A DNA stretch of 5,693 nt from Gammaproteobacteria bacterium (GTDB lineage Bacteria; Pseudomonadota; Gammaproteobacteria; Pseudomonadales; Azotimanducaceae). Made by a program: the position numbers and the translations under genes. This document shows positions 1 through 4,985 of the stretch, piece after piece (the stretch's first letter is position 1; each line of letters opens with the position of its first letter). The notes under the pieces are model-generated. The model saw only the letters and a list, made by a program, of their open reading frames with translations, was not told where the DNA came from and did no database searches. The stretch spans positions 25,347-31,039 of the forward strand of contig NZEI01000017.1 of assembly GCA_002690405.1 (NCBI GenBank), written 5' to 3'.

Positions 1-393
1 CGCACCTTCTCTATGGAACTGATGGAGAAAATTGAGGCCAGAGTAAATGCCCTTGCGAGTAGCATTTGCGAGGCCAATGGTGCCAGTGCCGAGGTATCAT
101 TTAGGGTGTTATTTCATCCGGTAATGAATGAGGCCGGAGCGACCACCTTTGCCGGCGACGTTTGCAGTGGTCTGGTGGGCGATGCCAATGTCATCCGTCG
201 CGGTGCACCGGGAACCGGCTCAGAAGACTTTTCCTTTATGACTGAAAAGGTCCCAGGTTGTTACGTCATCATCGGCAATGGCGAGAGCAGCAGTTCGCTG
301 CATAACCCGAACTACGACTTCAATGATGATGCTCTGGTTTATGGCGGTAGCTTCTTTGCGCGAGTTGTGGAGCAGGAATTAGCCGCCGGATAG
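1..393 (+). CDS. M20-family amidohydrolase/peptidase, C-terminal part (5' end outside window)
   Basis: This is the last 130 codons of a reading frame open at the left edge, ending in TAG at 391-393. It begins RTFS, which matches the 'GTVRTF' segment where the dimerisation (lid) domain of M20D amidohydrolases starts. The ATG at 13 is therefore internal and not a start. After the lid domain come GSEDFSFM (217-240) and LHNPNYDFND (298-327). In this family the former lies in the catalytic domain, and the His codon at 301-303 corresponds to the C-terminal metal ligand. Family members are cytosolic metal-dependent enzymes that hydrolyse N-acyl amino acids, hippurate or auxin conjugates. The substrate here is unknown. 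The gene ends 82 bases before tRNA-Arg on the same strand and is probably unrelated to the catabolic genes further right. Assignment to M20 is strong; the M20D subfamily is likely. Confidence 0.85.
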   Translation, partial: RTFSMELMEKIEARVNALASSICEANGASAEVSFRVLFHPVMNEAGATTFAGDVCSGLVGDANVIRRGAPGTGSEDFSFMTEKVPGCYVIIGNGESSSSLHNPNYDFNDDALVYGGSFFARVVEQELAAG

Positions 394-415
394 GAATTTT
401 GTCCTTATAGTGTGC

Positions 416-451
416 GCGTTGCTTAACCGCTTGAGGTAATATGCGCGCGCC
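416..451 (+). promoter_or_regulatory. Putative tRNA-Arg promoter with G+C-rich discriminator
   Basis: TAATAT at 437-442 is a good -10 hexamer. It is followed directly by GCGCGCGCC (443-451), the G+C-rich discriminator typical of stable-RNA promoters under stringent control. Start would fall near 449, about 25 bases before the tRNA. No good -35 lies at the normal distance: TTGCTT at 419-424 is only 12 bases upstream of the -10. The same arrangement recurs before tRNA-His at 598-630, which supports a real element. Confidence 0.5.
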
Positions 452-474
452 GAAGCTTTCTATGTTCCGCGACT

Positions 475-551
475 GCGCCCATAGCACAACTGGATAGTGC
501 AACAGCCTTCTAAGCTGTAGGTTCCAGGTTCGAGTCCTGGTGGGCGCGCCA
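475..551 (+). tRNA. tRNA-Arg(TCT)
   Basis: The full cloverleaf can be drawn. The acceptor stem is GCGCCCA (475-481) with TGGGCGC (541-547), followed by discriminator G548 and encoded CCA (549-551). The D stem is GCAC/GTGC. The anticodon stem ACAGC (502-506) pairs with GCTGT (514-518) around loop CTTCTAA, giving anticodon TCT at 509-511, which reads AGA (and AGG by wobble). The T stem CCAGG (524-528) pairs with CCTGG (536-540) around TTCGAGT. All stems are fully paired, so the gene should be functional. Confidence 0.97.
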
Positions 552-597
552 TTTAATAATGCCAAAAACATTGGGCGCTATTTGCAAAATATCTAGC

Positions 598-630
598 GCA
601 TTGATCACCGCAACTCTATAATCGCGCGCC
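598..630 (+). promoter_or_regulatory. Putative tRNA-His promoter between the two tRNAs
   Basis: A consensus TATAAT (617-622) is followed directly by CGCGCGCC (623-630), so transcription would start about 5 bases before the mature tRNA-His end. The upstream part GCATTGATCACCGC (598-611) closely resembles GCGTTGCTTAACCGC (416-430) before tRNA-Arg. As there, the TTG-containing motif is too close (10 bases) to act as an ordinary -35. This suggests tRNA-His is transcribed independently, perhaps as well as by readthrough from tRNA-Arg. Confidence 0.55.
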
Positions 631-633
631 TGT

Positions 634-710
634 GGTGGGCGTAGCTCAGTTGGTAGAGCTCCGGATTGTGATTCCGGCGGTCGCGGGTTCAAACCCCGTC
701 GTCCACCCCA
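634..710 (+). tRNA. tRNA-His(GTG)
   Basis: The acceptor stem GTGGGCG (635-641) pairs with CGTCCAC (700-706), including one G-T pair. The extra G at 634 faces C707, the G-1:C73 pair that identifies histidine tRNAs. CCA is encoded at 708-710. The anticodon stem CCGGA (661-665) pairs with TCCGG (673-677) around TTGTGAT, placing anticodon GTG at 668-670. The D stem GCTC/GAGC and T loop TTCAAAC are canonical. It follows tRNA-Arg by 82 bases; the Arg-His pairing is common in gammaproteobacterial tRNA clusters, although no Leu or Pro tRNA follows here. Confidence 0.97.
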
Positions 711-722
711 GTTTAATCTAGT

Positions 723-740
723 GATCGAAAAGATCTTTTT
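723..740 (+). terminator. Weak terminator candidate after tRNA-His
   Basis: GATC (723-726) can pair with GATC (732-735) across a GAAAA loop, followed by five Ts (736-740), starting 12 bases after the CCA end. Four base pairs make a weak stem, so the call rests mostly on position and the T-run. Confidence 0.35.
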
Positions 741-752
741 GGCAAAGCTCCC

Positions 753-764
753 TGTTTATAAACA
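753..764. repeat. 12-bp perfect palindrome downstream of the tRNA block
   Basis: TGTTTATAAACA is self-complementary over all 12 bases. It lies 43 bases after tRNA-His and over 300 bases before the next start codon. It could be a protein-binding site or a chance A+T-rich palindrome; no function is assigned. Confidence 0.35.
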
Positions 765-955
765 ATCAATCTGGCGCCCGTCGCGCTGAATTTTTTAAAA
801 CTTCCTGAACTTTAGACGGCGACAACTCGGTTAGGCGCCTTTGTCTTTCCTGTGCTGCAGGTGTTGCGGTACGCGGTGTTACTTTAGTGCGCCTTACCGG
901 CAGAACCGCCTATTAATTCCAGTTTGGTTACGCCTTGAGCAACAGACTTCCCAGG

Positions 956-974
956 CTATTGATATTATCAATAG
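956..974. promoter_or_regulatory. Perfect 19-bp palindrome, probable operator of the dehydrogenase/ligase operon
   Basis: CTATTGATATTATCAATAG consists of two perfectly complementary 9-base arms around a central T. It ends 108 bases before the dehydrogenase start. Its length and symmetry fit a site for a dimeric helix-turn-helix regulator such as a TetR- or GntR-type protein. A possible promoter (TTGCAC 975-980, TACGAT 996-1001) starts immediately to its right, so a bound protein could block or recruit polymerase. No TetR/GntR gene is present in the window; the LysR gene at the right end is a less natural partner, since LysR sites usually have T-N11-A dyads. Confidence 0.6.
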
Positions 975-1040
975 TTGCACCCCAGCCATGTCCATTACGA
1001 TAGTGATTGATTTACAGCTTGAGTGCCTAGGCTGAGCAGG

Positions 1041-1053
1041 TAGCTTGAAGCTA
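1041..1053. promoter_or_regulatory. 13-bp inverted repeat just upstream of the dehydrogenase
   Basis: TAGCTTGAAGCTA has two 6-base arms around a central G. It ends 29 bases before the start codon, so it would lie in the 5' leader or overlap the transcription start. A 7-base AGCTTGA copy also occurs at 1016-1022 in the same orientation as the one at 1042-1048. It could be a second, weaker operator or a small leader hairpin; with a 1-base centre it is better suited to protein binding than to RNA folding. Confidence 0.35.
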
Positions 1054-1082
1054 GACAGTGTGGATTAACAAGGGGGAGTTTA

Positions 1083-1928
1083 ATGTCACAAGATGCATTG
1101 GCGGCGAAAAGCGGAGCAGAGCGCCTTGCGGGCAAAGTGGCCGTTGTAGTTGGCGCAGGGCAATCTGCGGGTTCTGGACCAGACGATGAGACGATAGGTA
1201 ATGGTCGAGCTGTTGCTATGCTGTTTGCCCGAGAGGGCGCGCAAGTGTTGGCGGTTGATCGTGACCCGGTCTCTTTGCAGGAAACTCGAGACCTGATTAC
1301 CAGCGCTGGGGGATCGGTACAGACATTAGTCGCCGATATCACCGACGAAGAGCAGGTGGAAAAAATAGCTCCTGCCTGTCTGGATGCCTTTGGATCCATC
1401 GATATCCTGCACAACAATGTCGGTATCGGTACTGGGGATGGCAGTGTTAATCGTTTAGAGCGCGAGGTCTGGGAACAGATATTCAATGTCAATGTCACGG
1501 GCATGTATCTGACGTGTAAGCACGTTATACCGGCCCTTCGTGCTAATGGTGGTGGTGCGATCGTGAATGTGTCCTCCATCGCCGCAGTGGCCACCACGCC
1601 TCTAGCTGCGTATAAAAGCTCCAAAGCGGCTGTCAACGCGCTTACGCAGAACCTGGCTGCGGCGAACTTTCGACATGGAATCCGCGTCAATGCGGTGATG
1701 CCAGGCCTTATGGACACGCCAATGGCTATTGGTAGCCATAGTAATGCCCTAGATATCGATCCGGACCGCTTGCGCAGCAAGAGAAACAACCTGGTGCCCC
1801 TCGGTAAGCAACAGGGTACTGGTTGGGACACCGCATACGCTGCATTGTTTTTGGCTTCGGACGAAGCGCGCTTTATCACAGGTGTATTGCTTGCGGTGGA
1901 CGGTGGACAAACCGCAAGGGTTGGCTAA
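1083..1928 (+). CDS. Short-chain dehydrogenase/reductase (SDR), 281 aa
   Basis: A classical SDR: a cytosolic NAD(P)(H)-dependent oxidoreductase acting on an alcohol or ketone. The ATG at 1083 follows a strong AGGGGGAG (1071-1078). The cofactor loop runs from GAG (24-26) to GNG (39-41); the order is that of TGxxxGxG, but about 11 extra residues (around GPDDETI) separate the glycines. Asp59 at the end of the second strand (AVDRD) suggests NAD(H) preference. Asp85 (ADITD), NNVG (111-114), Asn137 in NVNVTG, the Ser164-Ser165 pair, Tyr177 and Lys181 (YKSSK) supply the remaining structural and catalytic positions. The C-terminal GVLLAVDGGQT is typical of the family. The stop TAA shares its last A with the ATG of the following ligase, so the two are co-transcribed and probably translationally coupled. 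The substrate is not deducible; the neighbouring CoA ligase suggests a catabolic hydroxy acid or its precursor. Confidence 0.93.
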   Translation: MSQDALAAKSGAERLAGKVAVVVGAGQSAGSGPDDETIGNGRAVAMLFAREGAQVLAVDRDPVSLQETRDLITSAGGSVQTLVADITDEEQVEKIAPACLDAFGSIDILHNNVGIGTGDGSVNRLEREVWEQIFNVNVTGMYLTCKHVIPALRANGGGAIVNVSSIAAVATTPLAAYKSSKAAVNALTQNLAAANFRHGIRVNAVMPGLMDTPMAIGSHSNALDIDPDRLRSKRNNLVPLGKQQGTGWDTAYAALFLASDEARFITGVLLAVDGGQTARVG

Positions 1929-3478
1929 TGCACCCAGATGTTCACGCCGAAACCCGGCCAGATGAACCGGCTTACATCATGTCTGCAACCAAGGAGGTCG
2001 TCACTTGGGCGCAGCTCCGTGACCGCTCCCGGCAGGGTGCCCAGCTATTAAGACGGCCCGAGAGTGAGGGCGGCTATGGGTTAGAGGTTGGCGACGGTTT
2101 TGCCGTCTTGCTGGATAACCATCCGCGATTTATTGAGTTGTTGTGGGTTTCACAACGCAGCGGCTTATACCTTACACCGATGAGTTGGCATCTTACGGCC
2201 AGTGAGGCGGAATATATCGTCCGCGATTCCGGTGCCAAGGTGTTATTCGTATGTGCGGCCTTTGAATCCTTGGCAGGTGAACTAGCTCAGCGGCTTGGCG
2301 ACTCGGTGAAGCTCGTATCTGTGGACACCGCCTTTGGCGACTTTGTCGCTTATGAGCCGTTGCGAGATGCAATGCCGGCGCAGCCGCGAGACGACGAAAC
2401 ATTCGGGGACGACATGCTTTATACATCGGGCACTACCGGTCGCCCGAAGGGTATAAGGCGTCCGCTTACTGGCAATGCAATCACCGATTTTCCGCCACAT
2501 TATGCTAGGTGGGCTAGGGCTATTGGATACTCTGATCAGTCAATTCATTACGCTGCAGGTCCGCTTTATCATGCGTCGCCGCTGCATAATACGATGATTG
2601 GGATGACGTATGGTGGCACTGTTATTGTTAGCCAGCGATTTGACCCGGAAGACGCCTTGCAGGTTTTGCAGGATTATCAAGTCACACATTCCAATTGGGT
2701 TCCTACCCACTTTGTTCGTCTACTGCGATTGCCCGAGAAGGTTCGCCGAAGATACGATTTGTGAGCCCTGCAGCTGGCGCTGCATGGCGCTGCGCCGTGC
2801 CCAGTGTGGGTGAAAGAGCAAATGATCGAATGGTGGGGCAATGCCATTGTGGAGTATTACGGTGGTAGCGAAGGCTTGGGTGGTCTGGTGATTACTGCCG
2901 AGGCTTGGCTCAACCACAGAGGATCCGTAGGTAAGCCTAGTAATGCACACATTTTGGATGAAGAGACCAAGGAGGAACTGCCAGCCGGTGAGATTGGTCT
3001 TATCTACTTCGAGCCGATCATCAAGATGTCGTATCACAACGATCCGCAGAAAACCGCAGGCATTATGTCGCCCCAAGGATGGGCGACCCTTGGTGATATG
3101 GGCTATTTGGATGCTGACGGCTATCTATACCTTGCCGACCGGCGGGCCGATTTGATCATCACCGGTGGTGTTAACGTCTATCCTCGAGAAGTGGAAGATC
3201 GGCTACTGGCACATCCCAAGGTTGTAGACGCGGCAGTTTTTGGGGTTCCCAGTGACGATTGGGGTGAGACGGTACACGCTGTCGTTCAGCTCACTGAGCC
3301 ACCGGCGAGTCCTGCAGCAATGCGCGAGGAATTGGATGCCTTCTGCAAGCAAGAGCTGTCTAAGGTCAAATGTCCTCGAAGTTATGCCTTTGCCGAGCGC
3401 TTACCGCGTCAGGAGAACGGTAAGCTGTACAAGCATGTATTGCGCGACGCGTACTTTAAGACGCTTTCTGGGTCGTAA
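1928..3478 (+). pseudogene. Acyl-CoA synthetase (AMP-binding, ANL superfamily), interrupted by in-frame TGA
   Basis: The frame spans 516 codons from the ATG at 1928 (AAGGG 7 bases upstream, inside the SDR gene) to TAA at 3476-3478, with one stop, TGA at 2762-2764 (codon 279). No frameshift is present. Both halves together make a full-length ligase that activates a carboxylate via acyl-adenylate to a CoA thioester. Seen motifs: P-loop YTSGTTGRPKG (165-175), YGGSEG (311-315 region), TLGDMGYLDADGY with Asp390, hinge region DRRADLIITGG with Arg405, NVYPREVE, and catalytic Lys499 in ENGKLYK. The sequence around the stop reads YDL-stop-ALQLALHGAAPCP; relatives usually have Ser there, and TCA to TGA is a one-base change. 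If terminated, the product (278 aa) lacks the adenylate-closing half and the C-terminal lid and would be inactive. A separate downstream start (GTG 2804) has no visible ribosome-binding site. It may instead be a sequencing error. Family certain; substrate unknown. Confidence 0.85.
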
Positions 3479-3513
3479 CTCAGTTACCTAGCGCTGTGGT
3501 CTTGAGCGCCCAG

Positions 3514-3553
3514 AAAATGCGCTTAGGCATGGTCTTGTGCCTTGCCCAGCGCA
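3514..3553 (-). terminator. Probable rho-independent terminator of the LLM monooxygenase gene
   Basis: Read on the minus strand, TGCGCT (3553-3548) pairs with AGCGCA (3523-3518) as an outer 6-bp stem. Inside it AGGCA (3542-3538) pairs with TGCCT (3529-3525) around an 8-base loop. TTTTCTG follows (from 3517). It starts 12 bases after the gene's stop codon. On the plus strand there is no T-run, so it would not clearly end the convergent operon transcript. Confidence 0.5.
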
Positions 3554-3565
3554 ACTCCGCTTGCC

Positions 3566-4810
3566 TTAACTCGCTGCTTCCGCCGCCGCTTTTTTCTGTT
3601 CCGCTTTGGCCTGCAGTTGCGCTTGGGACAGACGACGGCCACCAGCGCCGATCACATCCGTTACTGCTAAGCGCTTGTGGTCTTGTACGTCGATGTCTTC
3701 AAGCTGAATTTCACCGGCCATAACTGCGGCTTTCCATTGCTGATGCTCGGGTTCCATGGCATGAAACTCAGGCATGACCTCTTTGGCAAATAGCTCCAGG
3801 CTGTCGCAGATATCTTTGTGAGCGGTTTTTCCCGACTGGTTGAGCAGAATAATTTGATCGATGTTGGCGTCCGCATACTCGCGTAGCTTGCGCCTAATTG
3901 TATCCGGTGAACCTATCAGCCCCGAATCAAACGCTTTTTGGGCTTTCTCGGTATTTTTCCAATCTTGATATTCGCCCCAAAGATCCACGGTGCCAGGTTC
4001 GTAGGTGTGGGAAGAGTTGTATTGCAGGCAGAAGATGAAAAATGTCCATCCATCCGCTTTCGCGCGTGCTTCCTCATCAGTCTCTGCGCACATGAAACCA
4101 GATACGATTGCGAGATTTGGATTAGTCTCGTACTCGCACAGTTTCTCAACCTTATCGCTGGAGATAATGTTGTAGTAGCGATTAACCCATGCGCGAGCAC
4201 CGTCGGGACTGGCGAATTGGAAGCCCAATGCACCGATGCCATGGGCCGCTGCATATTCGATGGTATTAAGGTTAGAGCACGCGACCCACAAAGGCGGATG
4301 GGGTAATTGGCGCGGTTTTGGTAGAACATTGCGCCGCGGGAAGTCCCAATACTTACCGTGGAATTCGTAATCGGTGCTGGTAAAGCATGGCAACAACGCG
4401 CGCAGACCCTCCTCGTACATATCGCGTTTTTCTCTTACTGAGGCGCCGAAAGGATGCAGTTCTGTTGGGCCAGCGCCTTCCCCGGTGCCAAGTTCAACGC
4501 GACCGTTGCTGAGTAAGTCTAAGTTCGCGACCTGCTCGGCCACGCGGATAGGATGGTTGGTCGTGAGCTGCATTACGCCATGCCCGAGCCGAATGGATTT
4601 GGTGCGTTGGCTCGCTGCGGCTAGAAACGCTGTGGGCGAGGAACCGTGGGAGTATTCCTCTAAGAAATGGTGTTCCACCTGCCAGGCGTAGTCGTACCCG
4701 CACTTGTCTGCAAGTTCGATTTGCGTAAGAGCGTTCTGAAAGTGCTCGTATTCACTGTCTTTATGCCAAGGTCTTGGTATCTGGTGCTCGTAAAATACGC
4801 CAAATTTCAT
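3566..4810 (-). CDS. LLM-class (bacterial luciferase-like) flavin-dependent monooxygenase, 414 aa
   Basis: A TIM-barrel flavin monooxygenase of the bacterial luciferase family, which uses reduced FMN from a separate reductase and O2 to oxygenate an organic substrate. The start MKFGVFYEHQIPRPW (first strand of the barrel) is preceded by GAGAGGGA 8 bases upstream; a GTG 11 codons earlier (4843) would run through this ribosome-binding site and is rejected. Landmarks: VEHHF (45-49), equivalent to the luciferase alpha-subunit EHH active-site region; LGHGVMQLTTNHPIRVAEQVANLDLLSNGRVELGTGEG (75-112), the conserved family core; PPLWVACSN (172-180); and GSPDTIRRKLREY (300-312), the usual flavin-site helix near the barrel end. 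Residues from about 350 to 414 extend beyond the usual barrel and end in an Ala/Gln/Lys-rich tail. It lies downstream of and in the same direction as the LysR gene, and convergent with the SDR/ligase operon. Substrate unknown. Confidence 0.92.
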   Translation of the reverse strand: MKFGVFYEHQIPRPWHKDSEYEHFQNALTQIELADKCGYDYAWQVEHHFLEEYSHGSSPTAFLAAASQRTKSIRLGHGVMQLTTNHPIRVAEQVANLDLLSNGRVELGTGEGAGPTELHPFGASVREKRDMYEEGLRALLPCFTSTDYEFHGKYWDFPRRNVLPKPRQLPHPPLWVACSNLNTIEYAAAHGIGALGFQFASPDGARAWVNRYYNIISSDKVEKLCEYETNPNLAIVSGFMCAETDEEARAKADGWTFFIFCLQYNSSHTYEPGTVDLWGEYQDWKNTEKAQKAFDSGLIGSPDTIRRKLREYADANIDQIILLNQSGKTAHKDICDSLELFAKEVMPEFHAMEPEHQQWKAAVMAGEIQLEDIDVQDHKRLAVTDVIGAGGRRLSQAQLQAKAEQKKAAAEAAS

Positions 4811-4853
4811 GCTCTCTATCCCTCTCTCTCCCGTTGTCGACACTAGAGTACTT

Positions 4854-4898
4854 GTTATAGGGAGTCGAAGAAACCAATGGTATTTGTGGGTATTTACG
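4854..4898 (-). promoter_or_regulatory. Putative promoter and activator site of the LLM monooxygenase gene
   Basis: On the minus strand TATAAC (4859-4854) is a good -10, giving a start near 4847 and a leader of about 37 bases. No good -35 lies 16-18 bases upstream. Instead that zone holds a direct repeat, GGTATTT at 4879-4885 and 4889-4895 (plus-strand reading), spaced exactly 10 bp, one helical turn. A weak -35 with a phased repeat across it is typical of activator-dependent promoters. Which regulator binds is unknown; the LysR protein encoded just upstream is a candidate. Confidence 0.4.
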
Positions 4899-4985
4899 CG
4901 ATGAATTTAGTGGTGTGCGTAGAGAACTGTCGGAGTCGCGGGCAGATAACACAAAAACTAGGATAGGCTGAAATTTATGCCTGAA

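Larger units (their letters stand above)
711..1082. other. Intergenic regulatory region, no gene recognised
   Basis: About 370 bases separate tRNA-His from the dehydrogenase start. The only open frame of note (TTG-started, 841-1035, 64 codons) gives a cysteine- and leucine-rich product with no recognisable domain, and I do not call it. The stretch holds the tRNA terminator candidate, a 12-bp palindrome TGTTTATAAACA (753-764), the 19-bp palindrome at 956-974, the 8-bp palindrome GCCTAGGC (1025-1032) and the 13-bp inverted repeat at 1041-1053. A possible promoter for the operon is TTGCAC (975-980) with TACGAT (996-1001), spacing 15, which is imperfect. No duplicate of the tRNA-His 3' end was seen, so there is no visible attachment site. 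Confidence 0.6.

Noticed and set aside
320..692. Minus-strand open frames across the two tRNA genes
   Set aside because: They are antisense translations of tRNA-Arg and tRNA-His, a known annotation artefact. The tRNA cloverleafs explain the sequence.
634..710. tRNA-His as an integration (att) site for the genes to its right
   Set aside because: No copy of the tRNA 3' end and no integrase or transposase was seen; the window is too short to exclude it, but there is no positive evidence.
841..1035. 64-codon plus-strand frame in the intergenic region
   Set aside because: TTG start, no convincing ribosome-binding site, no recognisable domain, and it overlaps the 19-bp palindrome.
995..1879. Long minus-strand open frame (294 codons) opposite the SDR gene
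   Set aside because: It is fully antisense to a clear SDR coding region; its product is Arg/Ser/Ala/Pro-rich with no domain, and no ribosome-binding site supports it.
2762..2764. Selenocysteine at the ligase TGA
   Set aside because: The position is normally Ser and not catalytic, no member of this family is known to use selenocysteine, and no convincing bacterial SECIS was identified.
2804..3478. Separate second gene for the C-terminal half of the ligase
   Set aside because: Same frame as the N-terminal half, no ribosome-binding site before the GTG at 2804, and conserved family residues continue between the TGA and that GTG.
3476..3509. Terminator for the SDR/ligase operon
   Set aside because: TAACTCAGTTA (3476-3486) and GCGCT/AGCGC (3491-3495 with 3505-3509) are short inverted repeats, but neither is followed by a T-run on the plus strand.
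3938..4691. Plus-strand open frames opposite the LLM monooxygenase gene
   Set aside because: These are shadows of the minus-strand coding sequence, without domains or start signals.
4811..4843. GTG start at 4843 for the LLM monooxygenase
   Set aside because: It would place the strong GAGAGGGA motif inside the coding region; the ATG at 4810 starts exactly at the first barrel strand.
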